Source of the DNA: Fluviispira sanaruensis
Lineage (GTDB): Bacteria; Bdellovibrionota_B; Oligoflexia; Silvanigrellales; Silvanigrellaceae
Direction of reading: 5' to 3'
Assembly: GCF_004295685.1 (NCBI RefSeq)
Contig: NZ_AP019368.1
Location: forward strand, 924,001 to 988,000
Length of the DNA: 64,000 nt
Notes under the pieces: model-generated
What the model was told of the DNA's origin: nothing
The model's input: the letters and a program-made list of their open reading frames with translations, nothing else
The model's database searches: none
Shown here: positions 20,913 through 30,484 of the stretch, one piece after another
Position numbering within the stretch: the stretch's first letter is position 1
Layout of the letters: every line of letters starts with the position of its first letter
Translations under genes and position numbers: made by a program

Positions 20913-21620
20913 CTATCCTCCTAGATAAGCTCGTTGAACGTCATCATCATATAAGAGGGATTGAGCATCACCTTTTTTAATCACTGATCCAAGCTCTAAA
21001 ACATAAGCTCTGTGGGAAATTTTCAATGCTAAACGGGCATTTTGTTCTGCAAGTAGGATAGTCATACCTTCGCGATTGAGTTCTGAAATAATTTTAAATA
21101 TTTGTTGAACAATAAGTGGAGCTATTCCAAGGCTAGGTTCATCTAAAAGAAGTAATTTAGGTTTAGCCATCAATGCACGAGCAATGGCCAACATTTGCTG
21201 TTCACCGCCAGAGAGGAGAATGGATTTTTGTGTCATGCGCTCACCTAAGCGAGGAAACCAAGCGACCATTCTTTCAATATCATTCTGCATTTCTTGAGCC
21301 GTTCTTTTTGTGCAAAAAGCGCCCATCAGAAGATTTTCTTTTACTGTCATATCTGGAAAGACCATTCGACCTTCTGGTGATTGACTCACGCCCAGTTTTA
21401 CAATTTCATGTGACTCTAAGTTTGAAATATTATTTTTATTAAAAAATATTTTACCACTTTTACTTTTAACAAGACCAGATAATGTTCTTAAAAAAGTTGT
21501 TTTTCCTGCTCCATTGCTTCCAACTAAGGAAACAATTTCATTTTGAAAAATTTCAAAATTAATATTTTTTAAAGCTTGAATAGCTCCGTAATTTACAGAT
21601 AAATTCTCAACGAGCAACAT
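20913..21620 (-). CDS. livF: Branched-chain amino-acid ABC transporter ATPase
   Basis: One of the two cytoplasmic ATPases of a LIV-type high-affinity amino-acid importer. The 235 residues have Walker A (GSNGAGKTT), Q-loop, signature LSGGEQQM, Walker B (LLLLDEPSLG) and a His switch region; the length and C-terminus 'DVQRAYLGG' are typical of LivF. It overlaps the livG end by 14 bases and so is translationally coupled. panC follows at five bases. Confidence 0.96.
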   Translation of the reverse strand: MLLVENLSVNYGAIQALKNINFEIFQNEIVSLVGSNGAGKTTFLRTLSGLVKSKSGKIFFNKNNISNLESHEIVKLGVSQSPEGRMVFPDMTVKENLLMGAFCTKRTAQEMQNDIERMVAWFPRLGERMTQKSILLSGGEQQMLAIARALMAKPKLLLLDEPSLGIAPLIVQQIFKIISELNREGMTILLAEQNARLALKISHRAYVLELGSVIKKGDAQSLLYDDDVQRAYLGG

Positions 21621-22416
21621 TTAAAGTATCCTTAATAGTAAAATCATCTTCGACATCAGAGCCAAGATATGCTTCAATCACGTCATGGTTTGTTTGAATA
21701 ATATCAGGAGTTCCTTCAGCTATGACGCTGCCATAGTTCAGAACGGTTATATTTTCGCATAAATTCATAACAAATTTCATATCATGTTCTATAAGTAAAA
21801 CAGATATTTTTTGCTCAGATATTTTTTGCACGAGCTCTTGCAACGCAATTTTTTCTGTTGGATTCATACCTGCTGCAGGTTCATCTAGTAAAAGCAAATG
21901 TGGGTCAGTCATGAGTGATCTTGCAATTTCTAATTTTCGTTGCATTCCGTATGGTAGAGAAATTGCAGGAAAATCTTTAAATTTTTCGAGTCCACAAAAT
22001 TGAAGGAGTTTATTTGCTTTATTTAATATTTCTTTTTCTTGCTTCAAGGCTTTTGGTAACAAAAATAAAGATGAAAGAAATGTTCCTTCTCTTTTTATGC
22101 AAGCTCCAGCTATTATATTTTCTAAGACATTCATATTTGCAAATAAACGAATATTTTGGAAAGTACGAGCAACCTTTTGATGAGCAATAATGTGTGTAGG
22201 AGTTCCGACAAGCTCCATATTATTTACTTTAACAGAGCCAGAAAATGGTTTATAAACTCCTGTTATAATATTAAATACAGTGGTTTTACCTGCTCCATTT
22301 GGTCCAATAACTCCTGAAATACCGCCTTCTCTCACATTGATATGAAAATCGTTTAAAGCGACAAGTCCGCCAAATTTTACTGTTACGTTTGAAATTGAAA
22401 GGATATTATTAGTCAT
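21607..22416 (-). CDS. livG: Branched-chain amino-acid ABC transporter ATPase
   Basis: The second ATPase of the LIV-type importer, partner of LivF. The 269 residues include Walker A (GPNGAGKTT), TFQNIRLF, LPYGMQRKLEIARSL (an unusual signature with PYG for SGG), Walker B (LLLLDEPAAGMNPTE) and the LivG-type C-terminus with 'IEAYLGSD'. It overlaps livM by eight bases. The altered signature is common in LivG-type subunits and does not imply loss of function. Confidence 0.95.
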   Translation of the reverse strand: MTNNILSISNVTVKFGGLVALNDFHINVREGGISGVIGPNGAGKTTVFNIITGVYKPFSGSVKVNNMELVGTPTHIIAHQKVARTFQNIRLFANMNVLENIIAGACIKREGTFLSSLFLLPKALKQEKEILNKANKLLQFCGLEKFKDFPAISLPYGMQRKLEIARSLMTDPHLLLLDEPAAGMNPTEKIALQELVQKISEQKISVLLIEHDMKFVMNLCENITVLNYGSVIAEGTPDIIQTNHDVIEAYLGSDVEDDFTIKDTLNVAR

Positions 22417-23368
22417 TTGTCTTTCTCATTTTGTTTATTCTCTCAAATAAAGAAGCAACACCTTTTGGATTGAGAAGCATTATAAAAACAACAAGAACAG
22501 AAAAAATAAGTGTTCTATTCGATAAAATAGAGTCAATTATTGGGATGAGTGATGGTAACAAAAGTCCTTTATCAGACATTATCAATAAATATGGATTAAT
22601 AAGTTGAGGAATAAAACGTAATATCTCAGGGATTATTACAATAATAAATGCACCAAAAATGCTTCCAAATACACTATACATTCCACCAATAACAACTGCT
22701 AAAACAAGAACAACGCTATTGTAAAATCCTGCTTCATCGGGGCTGATAAATTGGAGAGTATGAGCATAGAATACACCTGCAAGACCTGCTAGTGAGCTCC
22801 CTAATAGAAATGAAATTAATTTTGTTTTGTAAATATTAATTCCTAAGCTTCTTGCTGATATTTCATCATCACGTGTTGCTCGAACAGCATAGCCTAAATT
22901 TGTTTTATAAAACCTTTTTATAAATAAAAAGGTAAGTAGCATAATAGAAAAAATGAGGAGAGGAGAACCTAATTTAGGGATGTCTTTAAAACCTCTCGTT
23001 CCACCAACGAAATCTAGATTTTTAAAGAAGGTAGCTACAATTTCTCCCACACCTAAAGTTGCCATAGCTAAATAATCACCGCGTAACTTTAAGCACGGGA
23101 TAGCCACAATTAAACCCGTAAACGCGGCTGCAATCATACCAACAAGGCATGCGCATATTAATAATAGCGTCGAGTCATGTATTCCTAATAAAGGAGCAAG
23201 GAATACAGTGAACATTGCGGATGTGTAACCACCGACAGTGTAAAATGCGGCATGACCTAAGGAAAGTAAACCTGTTCCACCTAAGATCAATTGTAAACTC
23301 ATCGCTTGAATAGCAAGAATTGAAAACATTATAAAAGGCAATTGACTGTAATTTAAAAAATCTATCAT
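22409..23368 (-). CDS. livM: Branched-chain amino-acid ABC transporter permease
   Basis: A 319-residue inner-membrane permease with about nine to ten hydrophobic segments. The family block GLLSLGHAAFYTVGGYTSAMF and the coupling helix region RATRDDEISARSLGIN that contacts the ATPase are clear. It lies five bases after livH, and its stop overlaps the livG start. With LivH it forms the transmembrane pathway. Confidence 0.95.
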   Translation of the reverse strand: MIDFLNYSQLPFIMFSILAIQAMSLQLILGGTGLLSLGHAAFYTVGGYTSAMFTVFLAPLLGIHDSTLLLICACLVGMIAAAFTGLIVAIPCLKLRGDYLAMATLGVGEIVATFFKNLDFVGGTRGFKDIPKLGSPLLIFSIMLLTFLFIKRFYKTNLGYAVRATRDDEISARSLGINIYKTKLISFLLGSSLAGLAGVFYAHTLQFISPDEAGFYNSVVLVLAVVIGGMYSVFGSIFGAFIIVIIPEILRFIPQLINPYLLIMSDKGLLLPSLIPIIDSILSNRTLIFSVLVVFIMLLNPKGVASLFERINKMRKTND

Positions 23369-23373
23369 AGATA

Positions 23374-24249
23374 TTAAACTTTAACTAGCTGTGTTCGCCC
23401 TAATATCCCTTGTGGTCTTATTAGAAGAACGAGAATTAAAATGACGAAAGCAAAGCCATCTTTATAAGTAGAGAGCCCATAGCTCACCAGCATGCTTTCT
23501 GAAATACCAAGAACAAGTCCACCTAAAACAGCGCCTCGAATTTCTCCAATACCCCCTAAAACAGCAGCAGCAAATGCTTTCAAACCTGCATTGACACCCA
23601 TGAGGGGAAAGATTTGATTCGTTGCCATCCCTTGTATTGTTCCTGCAACTACGGCAAGAATAGCGCCGATAAAAAACGTTAAGCTGACAGTTCGATTGAA
23701 TGGTACACCGCATAAGCGAGATGCATCGGCATGCATTGCCAGAGCGCGGATACCAGTTCCAGCTTTTGTTTTAAATAAAAATAATTCAAGTAAAAATGCT
23801 AATAATAAAGTTAAAGAAAAAATTCCAATATCTCTAATTCGGACAAATAGCTCCCCAAAAGTTATAATATTACCAGGAATATTAATTGGAAAACTGAGTG
23901 AGTTTGGAGAAAAAAGGACTTGAATAATGTTTTGTAAAAATAAACTTATTGCTACCGCAGTGATAAGAGGAGCTAATCGGCTGTGTTTTCGCAAGGGCTT
24001 ATATGCGACTCTTTCAATGACAACAGCAATTGTACCAACACTTAAAAGAGAAAATAAAATTGCAACCCAGAGAGGTGCTCCGAGGGTGAGAAAAAGCATG
24101 ACAAAATAAGCGCCAAGCATAAATAACTCACCATGCGCAAAGTTAACAAATTGGAGAACGCCAAAAACCATTGAATAACCAATTGCGATAAGTGCGTAAA
24201 GACTTCCAATTGCGATACCATCGATGATTGCTTGTGTAAAATCTAGCAT
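23374..24249 (-). CDS. livH: Branched-chain amino-acid ABC transporter permease
   Basis: A 291-residue permease, the partner of LivM, with eight or so membrane segments. It has the N-terminal block GLIDGIAIGSLYALIAIGY-like motif 'IDGIAIGSLYALIAIGYSM', QFVNFAHGELFMLGAY, and the ATPase contact loop GIRALAMHADASRLCGV. It lies between the first binding-protein gene (43-base gap) and livM (five-base gap). The ATG is at 24249. Confidence 0.95.
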   Translation of the reverse strand: MLDFTQAIIDGIAIGSLYALIAIGYSMVFGVLQFVNFAHGELFMLGAYFVMLFLTLGAPLWVAILFSLLSVGTIAVVIERVAYKPLRKHSRLAPLITAVAISLFLQNIIQVLFSPNSLSFPINIPGNIITFGELFVRIRDIGIFSLTLLLAFLLELFLFKTKAGTGIRALAMHADASRLCGVPFNRTVSLTFFIGAILAVVAGTIQGMATNQIFPLMGVNAGLKAFAAAVLGGIGEIRGAVLGGLVLGISESMLVSYGLSTYKDGFAFVILILVLLIRPQGILGRTQLVKV

Positions 24250-24291
24250 GTTACTTCTGTTACCTTAAAAAAGTCAGTTTTAGTGAGATGA

Positions 24292-25464
24292 CTATTGTGG
24301 ATTTATGCTTGTTATAAATTTATATCCATTTGGAATATATTCAAGTATAACTGCCGGTTTTATCGGATTATGGTTTTGATCCATTGTAATGGTTCCCGTA
24401 ATTCCTTTAAAGTTTTTTAATTTACCTAAAGCATTGTTTATTTCTTCAGAACTAATTGTTTCTGATTTTTTAGTTTTAGTAGCTTTTATTTCAGTAATTA
24501 CGTTATGAATAATTTTATAAGAATCATAACCTAATGCAGCATGCGCACTTGGCATTGCTTTGTATTCCGCCTGATAAGCGTCAACAAATGCTTTGACATG
24601 TGTATTAACACTGCTGGCGGGATCTTTACTATCTGGTGAATAAAAATGGGTAGATATAATTCCACCATTGACAGCATCTTTGGCAATTGATCTTAAGTCA
24701 GGAGTGTACCATCCATCTCCACCAAGTTTTATTGATTTTATACCTAGATCTTGAGCTTCCCGTAAGATAACTCCAACCTGTTGATGAAATCCAGGGATAT
24801 AAAGAATATCAGGCTTACTTCTGCGTACATCACCAAGTTGCGATGTAAAACTGGTGTCTTTTTGTGAATATTTTAAAACTTTTATAATTTTTCCACCTTC
24901 TTTTTCAAAAGTAGATTTAAAATTATTGCTCAAGCCTTTGCTGTAATCCGAATCCGAATCTTCAAGAATAATAGCATTTTTCGCATTTAAATGATCTTTG
25001 GCATATTTTGCCATAACGACACCTTGGAAACTGTCGATAAAACAAGTTCTATAAATATATTTTTTTCCTAAAGTGACGGAGTCATTTGTCGCAGCAGGAG
25101 AGAGCATAGGGATTTTAGCTTTTTCAGAAATGGAAGCTGCGGCAATCGCATTGGAGCTTATTACTTCTGCAATTACGACATTCACACGATCTGAAGTGAT
25201 TAGCTTATTCATTCCTTTAGCAGCTTCTATAGGTGTGCTTTGTGTATCCTCTACAACTATTTTTAAATCGACATTTGAGGCAGACAGTTCCTGTCTAGCA
25301 AGATCAATTCCATTTTTTGCTTCTTTTCCATAAAAAGCTTGGGAACCCGTTAAAGGTAACAGAACTCCGACTTTTGCATCGGTAGCCAGAGCGTGCGTGT
25401 TTGTCGCAAAAGCTATAATAGATGTAAAAGTGTAAGTTATAATTTTTGAACTTTGTAATTTCAT
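24292..25464 (-). CDS. LIV-type periplasmic substrate-binding protein (copy 1, next to the permeases)
   Basis: A 390-residue periplasmic binding protein with a signal peptide ending near THALA. The fold signature is GVLLPLTGSQAFYGKEAKNG at the start of lobe 1, followed by the hinge LEDSDSDYSKGLS and 'YIPGFHQQVG'. It captures an amino acid or related ligand for LivH/M/G/F. The ATG has GGAG about eight bases upstream. Two paralogues lie directly upstream on the same strand. The ligand is not certain; the LivJ family covers leucine, isoleucine, valine and also other solutes. Confidence 0.88.
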   Translation of the reverse strand: MKLQSSKIITYTFTSIIAFATNTHALATDAKVGVLLPLTGSQAFYGKEAKNGIDLARQELSASNVDLKIVVEDTQSTPIEAAKGMNKLITSDRVNVVIAEVISSNAIAAASISEKAKIPMLSPAATNDSVTLGKKYIYRTCFIDSFQGVVMAKYAKDHLNAKNAIILEDSDSDYSKGLSNNFKSTFEKEGGKIIKVLKYSQKDTSFTSQLGDVRRSKPDILYIPGFHQQVGVILREAQDLGIKSIKLGGDGWYTPDLRSIAKDAVNGGIISTHFYSPDSKDPASSVNTHVKAFVDAYQAEYKAMPSAHAALGYDSYKIIHNVITEIKATKTKKSETISSEEINNALGKLKNFKGITGTITMDQNHNPIKPAVILEYIPNGYKFITSINPQ

Positions 25465-25837
25465 TTAACGATTCTCCTCTAAATTTTGCTTTTTATAAAA
25501 GCTTTTATTAAGCGAAATATTTAAATTAATAATTAATAAAAAGCGAATTAAAAATTATATTCATTTGATTATGATAATTCTTAAATGCTCCTTATTGATT
25601 ATCAATTTTACATAAAATACCTCGACTTAATACACCAACTCCATATGGTATAGCTAAAATAAGTATCATTCATTTTGTTAAAGAGCAAATAAGCACAATA
25701 TAAATAAATGCAAATTCGAACAGTCTCCATAACCAAAAAATTCTCGATTTTTGATTTAATAATAATCAAACAGTAAAATTTAATATTTAATATTTAATCA
25801 TTTTTGCAAAAAGGAGAATTAATTTTAAGCAATGAAC
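25465..25837. other. Intergenic DNA between two binding-protein genes
   Basis: 373 bases, very AT-rich, with no credible gene. Close to copy 1 there is a near-perfect palindrome GCTTTTTATAAAAGC (25488-25502), which may be an operator or mRNA structure. A separate promoter for copy 1 plus livHMGF may lie here; no clear sigma-70 pair was seen. Confidence 0.5.
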
Positions 25838-27001
25838 TCATTCGCTTTGATGTTTAGGAAGAAATGATGTAATAAATTTGAAACCATTTGGGACAAATTG
25901 TAGAATAACGGCAGGTTTTATTGCGTTGTTATTTTTGTCCATCGTAATATTCCCTGTAACTCCAGAAAAATCTTTTATTTTACTGAGAGCATTTCTTATA
26001 TCTTCAGAAGCTTTTGTTTTTTCAGAATCAGCAATTTTTGCATTTTCAATTGCTGTATATAGGATTTTAATTGTATCGTAGCCTAAAGCAGAAAAAGCAC
26101 TTGGCTGAGCTTTGTATTTTTCAGAATAGACTTTTATGAATTTTTGTAGGGATGGATTTTCACTATTATCTGGAGAGTAGTGGGTTGAGAAATAGGCGCC
26201 GTCTTCACGCCCTTCGGCAATTTTACGTAACTCAGGAGTGTTCCAGCCATCTGTACCAACGAGAGTTGATTTTATTTGTAGATCCTTAGCTTCACGAATA
26301 ATAACTCCAACTTGTTGATGATAAGCAGGTATGAAAAGAATATCGGGTTTTCTTTTGCGCACATCACCTAATTGAGCTGTAAAAGTAGTATCTTTTTGGG
26401 AGAATTTTAAGATTTTGAGGACTTTACCGCCATCCTTTTCAAATGTTGCTTTAAAGTTTTCTGCCAATCCTCTACTATAGTCAGAGTCAGAGTCTTCAAG
26501 AATAATAGCTGTTTTTGCATTTAAGTTTTTTAAACTGAAATTAGCCATGACAACACCTTGAAAACTATCTTTAAAACAAGTTCTAAAAATATATTTTTTA
26601 TTATCAGTAATTGTGTCATTTGTTGCGCTTGGAGTTATTATCGGAATTTTTTCTTTTTCCGCGATGGATCCAGCGGCAATTGTGTTGGAACTCGTCATGT
26701 CGCCCACAACAGCAATCACTTTATCAGATGTGATGAGTTTATGCATTGCTTTAGCAGATTCGGAAGGAGAACTGGCAGAATCCTCTATGAAGACTTTGAG
26801 GGAAGGTTCAGATTTTTGTAGCTCTTCTAGAGCAATTTTAATCCCTTTTTCTGCTTCTTTACCATAAAACGCTTGAGTTCCAGTTAACGGAAGTATGATC
26901 CCAACGCGCGCTTCAAAAGCAATTGCACTTAGTGAAAATGCAAAACTTGAAGTTAATGCACATCCTGCGAAAAAAAAGTTTCGTTTGCTAAATGATATCA
27001 T
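25838..27001 (-). CDS. LIV-type periplasmic substrate-binding protein (copy 2)
   Basis: A 387-residue paralogue of copies 1 and 3, with a signal peptide (cleavage near IAFEA) and the same landmarks: GIILPLTGTQAFYGKEAEKG, LEDSDSDYSRGL, FIPAYHQQVGV and the C-terminal TGNITMDKNNNAIKPAVILQ. The pocket-proximal words differ between copies (TDGWNTPELR here, GDGWYTPDLR in copy 1), so the copies may have different ligand ranges. The ATG has a GGAG upstream. Confidence 0.88.
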   Translation of the reverse strand: MISFSKRNFFFAGCALTSSFAFSLSAIAFEARVGIILPLTGTQAFYGKEAEKGIKIALEELQKSEPSLKVFIEDSASSPSESAKAMHKLITSDKVIAVVGDMTSSNTIAAGSIAEKEKIPIITPSATNDTITDNKKYIFRTCFKDSFQGVVMANFSLKNLNAKTAIILEDSDSDYSRGLAENFKATFEKDGGKVLKILKFSQKDTTFTAQLGDVRKRKPDILFIPAYHQQVGVIIREAKDLQIKSTLVGTDGWNTPELRKIAEGREDGAYFSTHYSPDNSENPSLQKFIKVYSEKYKAQPSAFSALGYDTIKILYTAIENAKIADSEKTKASEDIRNALSKIKDFSGVTGNITMDKNNNAIKPAVILQFVPNGFKFITSFLPKHQSE

Positions 27002-27269
27002 ACTGCGTTCTCCTCATGAAAATTTCGTTCGTATGTCCACTGGAAACATAAATTAAGCTTCTTCTTGAAACTCAATTATTTTGGACAAGATTCGATTTCT
27101 CATTTGTAATAGATAAATACTTACAATTTCTTGTCAAAATACATCAAACAGATATGAGTAAGTATCATCTTTATATATATAATGCAATTGGTAAAAATGG
27201 AAAAAATTTGTAAATGTAGTTGTACCAATAAAAATACTGGCTTGTCAGTTAAGAAGGAAGCTCCGACTA

Positions 27270-28424
27270 TTATAGTTTAGATTTTTGTTTTTGGATAGGA
27301 TCTACACTCGTAATATATTTGTATCCATCTTTCACATATTCTAGAACAACTGCTGGCTTGAGGGCATTATGATTTTGATCAATCGTAATAGTGCCCGTGA
27401 CTCCCGCAAAATTTTTAATTTCGCTCATTGCGGTTCGTATCTTTTCAGGGTTGTCTGAATTGGATTTTTTAATTGCACTTAATACAATATTAATAGAATC
27501 AAAGGCGAGTGCCGCATAAGCACTCGGAGTGGATTTATATTTTTTTTGAAAAGCCAGTATAAAGTTTTTGAGTACGACATTTTCAGAATCTGTAGAATAA
27601 TGATTCGAAATATAAGCACCATTTTCAGCGCCCTTTGCAATAGCTCTCAATTCGGGTGTGTCCCAACCATCACCACCAAGTATTCTCGCTGATATTTGCA
27701 GATCTTTTGCCTCGCGGAGAATAACGCCAACCTGTTGGTGAAAACCAGGAATAAACAATACTTCAGGCTTTAATCGACGAACCTCTGCAAGTTGAGCTGT
27801 AAAGCTTGTATCTTTTTGTGAATATTTTAAGACTTTAAGAATCTTACCGCCATTTTTTTCAAAATCATTGCGAAAGCTTTGGCTCAAACCTTTACTGTAG
27901 TCGGAATCTGAGTCTTCAATGACAATAGCTTTTTTTGCATTTAGACTGTGAAGGGCAAAATTTGACATCACATAACCTTGAAAACTATCTATAAAACATG
28001 CTCGAAAAATATATTTTTTCCCAACAGTGATCGAATCATTTGTTGAGCTAGGAGAAATAATTGGTATCTTCTCTTTTTCTGCGATCGATGCAGCAGCTAT
28101 TGTATTGGAACTCGTCATTTCGCCAATGACTACACGGACTTTATCTGAAACGATCAGTTTATTGATAGCTTTTGCAGATTCAGAAGGAGTGCTTTGCGTG
28201 TCTTCATAGATAACGATCAATTTCACATCGGATTTTGGCATTTGCTCTAGAGCCAGTTCAATGCCCTTTTTAGCATCTTGGCCATAAGCAGCCAGAGTAT
28301 TTGACAGAGAGAGAAGCGCTCCTACTTTCACTTCTAAAGCATTTACTTTTGCAATAAAAGTCAGACACAATAACACAAGGACTGAGTGGAACACTTTTTC
28401 TTTAACACTTGCATGAAAAGTCAT
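27270..28424 (-). CDS. LIV-type periplasmic substrate-binding protein (copy 3, promoter-proximal)
   Basis: A 384-residue paralogue with a signal peptide (cleavage near VNALE), landmarks GALLSLSNTLAAYGQDAKKG (PLTG changed to SLSN), IEDSDSDYSKGLS and FIPGFHQQVGV. The SLSN change lies in the first loop, which often contacts the ligand in this family. This is the first gene of the minus-strand unit and has a plausible promoter in front. It is divergent from nadE. Confidence 0.88.
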   Translation of the reverse strand: MTFHASVKEKVFHSVLVLLCLTFIAKVNALEVKVGALLSLSNTLAAYGQDAKKGIELALEQMPKSDVKLIVIYEDTQSTPSESAKAINKLIVSDKVRVVIGEMTSSNTIAAASIAEKEKIPIISPSSTNDSITVGKKYIFRACFIDSFQGYVMSNFALHSLNAKKAIVIEDSDSDYSKGLSQSFRNDFEKNGGKILKVLKYSQKDTSFTAQLAEVRRLKPEVLFIPGFHQQVGVILREAKDLQISARILGGDGWDTPELRAIAKGAENGAYISNHYSTDSENVVLKNFILAFQKKYKSTPSAYAALAFDSINIVLSAIKKSNSDNPEKIRTAMSEIKNFAGVTGTITIDQNHNALKPAVVLEYVKDGYKYITSVDPIQKQKSKL

Positions 28425-28457
28425 TTTGACCCCTTAATTTTATTTTTTTCAATTTGA

Positions 28458-28486
28458 ATTGTCTCAATTTTTTTTTATGAACTCAA
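28458..28486 (-). promoter_or_regulatory. Candidate promoter for the binding-protein/liv unit
   Basis: On the minus strand TTGAGT (28486-28481) and GACAAT (28463-28458) are 17 bases apart, each matching four of six consensus bases. The start codon of copy 3 lies 34 bases downstream of the -10 element. The divergent nadE start is at 28595. Confidence 0.4.
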
Positions 28487-28594
28487 GTTCTATCTGAGAG
28501 GTTTTTTTGTTGAAGAGCAAATGGTTTCATATTAGTTTTGCACTGTTTTAGACTAGGCTCGTTGTATAAAAGGGTAAAAAAGGTAAAATAAAAT

Positions 28595-30484
28595 ATGAAA
28601 ATTGCCATAGCTCAAATAAGAGTTCTTTCGGAAAATTGTAAACAAAATTTTGAAACAATGAAAAGCTATATTGAGCTCGCTTTGGGGCAAAAAGCAAATC
28701 TTATTGTATTCCCAGAAATGTCATTGCCAGGATATTTTAATGGTGACATTTGGGAACAAAATTCTTTTCTGAGAGAGTGTGAATTTTATAACAATAAAAT
28801 ATCTGAACTGTCTAAAGAGATAGACATTATTTTTGGATCAGTTGGTATTGATTGGAAAAGAAAAAATGAAGATGGTCGTGTGAGAAAATACAATGCTGTT
28901 TTTCATGCGCAGAACGGACATTTTCAAATAAATAAAAAATCAAATTATCCTTTTTGGATAAAAGCCCTTATGCCAAATTATAAAGAGTTTGATGATTCTC
29001 GCTATTTTTTTGATCTTCGAAAACTTGCGTTTGAAAGACGATGTAAAGTCATTGACCTTTATGAACCCATAAGCTTAAAAGTTGAAAAAAAGAAAATTAA
29101 AGTTGGTGTTACAGTCTGTGAAGATGGTTGGAGTCAGGACTATGATATCTCTCCTTTCAAAATTTATTCGAGTCGGTATAAGCATGATTTTTTTGTTAAT
29201 TTAAGCTGCTCTCCTTTTACTAGAGGAAAGCAAGAAAAAAGAGAAAATATTTTTTCAAAAGAATGTGTAAAGAATAAAATACAAATATTTTATGTTAATT
29301 GTGTCGGTATTCAAAATATAGGAAAAACAGTGTTTGGTTTCGATGGATCTTCATCATTTTATAATTCTGTAGGGGATGTGATTCATTTATGTGGATTTTT
29401 TACAGAAAAGCTAAGCGTAATAGACTTTGATTTTGCAAAAAAAGATGTAATAAATAATGAAAAAATAAAATGTTTAAAAACGGTATCGCTTGTAGAAGAA
29501 ACACAAAAATCTTTAGAATACATAATCCAGAAATGTCTCGAGGAATGGAAAATTAACAGGGTAGTAATTGGAGCAAGTGGAGGAATTGATTCTGCTCTGA
29601 GTGCCGTGATATTTTCAAGAATATTGGGGCCAGAAAATGTTTATTTAGTTAATATGCCTTCAAAATTTAACTCGCATTTAACTATTAATGCTGCAAAAAA
29701 ACTTGCAGAAAATCTTGGTTGTCCCTATGCAAGTGTAGGTATCGAAGAATCTATAAACTTAAGTGTGGAGCAACTTGAAAATCTTAAATTTATTAATGCG
29801 GCTGTTCAACCTCAAATGACGAAATTGGTATTTGAAAATATCCAAGCTCGGGATAGAGGTGGACGTATTTTAGCAGCACTGGCTCAGTCTTTGGGAGCTG
29901 TGTTTTCATGTAATGCAAATAAAACTGAGCTATCAGTTGGATATTCGACTTTGTATGGTGATCAAGCTGGTTTTTTGTGTCCTTTAGCTGATTTATGGAA
30001 ACACGATGTATATAGTTTAGCTTATTTTTATAATGAAATTATTTACAAAATGCCAGTTATTCCGAGAGAAACTCTTGATGTCATTCCGAGTGCCGAACTC
30101 AGTGCCGAGCAAAATGTTTTAGAGAATAAAGGTGATCCTTTAATTTACAATTATCACGATTTTCTTTTTCGTTCTTGGGTCGAACATTGGGAGAGAAAAA
30201 CACCTGAAGATTGTTTGAATGCATATGTAGTTGGAACTTTAGAAAATATGATTGGTTGTGAAAAAGGATTGGTTCGAAAATTATTTCCTACAGTCCAAGA
30301 TTTTATTAGAGATTTAGAGCGTTGGTGGCTCAATTTTGTCGAATCTGGAGTGATTAAACGTATGCAAGCTCCACCTGTAATTGCCATTTCTCCTAGGGCT
30401 TATGGCTTCGATCTGCGAGAACATATTCGTAAAGTTGTTTTTACTCATACATATATGAATTTAAAAAAGAAACTTATAGACTAA
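28595..30484 (+). CDS. nadE: Glutamine-dependent NAD+ synthetase
   Basis: Final step of NAD synthesis: amidates deamido-NAD using glutamine nitrogen. The 629 residues hold an N-terminal nitrilase-type glutaminase (residues ~1-270; Glu in FPEMSLPGY, a Lys-containing loop with NYKEFDDSRYF, and Cys in TVCEDGWSQ) and a C-terminal synthetase (residues ~310-620; P-loop GASGGIDSALSAV, TELSVGYSTLYGDQAG). An insertion in the Lys loop (NKKSNYPFWIKALMPNY) is longer than usual. It is divergent from the binding-protein genes. Confidence 0.95.
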   Translation: MKIAIAQIRVLSENCKQNFETMKSYIELALGQKANLIVFPEMSLPGYFNGDIWEQNSFLRECEFYNNKISELSKEIDIIFGSVGIDWKRKNEDGRVRKYNAVFHAQNGHFQINKKSNYPFWIKALMPNYKEFDDSRYFFDLRKLAFERRCKVIDLYEPISLKVEKKKIKVGVTVCEDGWSQDYDISPFKIYSSRYKHDFFVNLSCSPFTRGKQEKRENIFSKECVKNKIQIFYVNCVGIQNIGKTVFGFDGSSSFYNSVGDVIHLCGFFTEKLSVIDFDFAKKDVINNEKIKCLKTVSLVEETQKSLEYIIQKCLEEWKINRVVIGASGGIDSALSAVIFSRILGPENVYLVNMPSKFNSHLTINAAKKLAENLGCPYASVGIEESINLSVEQLENLKFINAAVQPQMTKLVFENIQARDRGGRILAALAQSLGAVFSCNANKTELSVGYSTLYGDQAGFLCPLADLWKHDVYSLAYFYNEIIYKMPVIPRETLDVIPSAELSAEQNVLENKGDPLIYNYHDFLFRSWVEHWERKTPEDCLNAYVVGTLENMIGCEKGLVRKLFPTVQDFIRDLERWWLNFVESGVIKRMQAPPVIAISPRAYGFDLREHIRKVVFTHTYMNLKKKLID

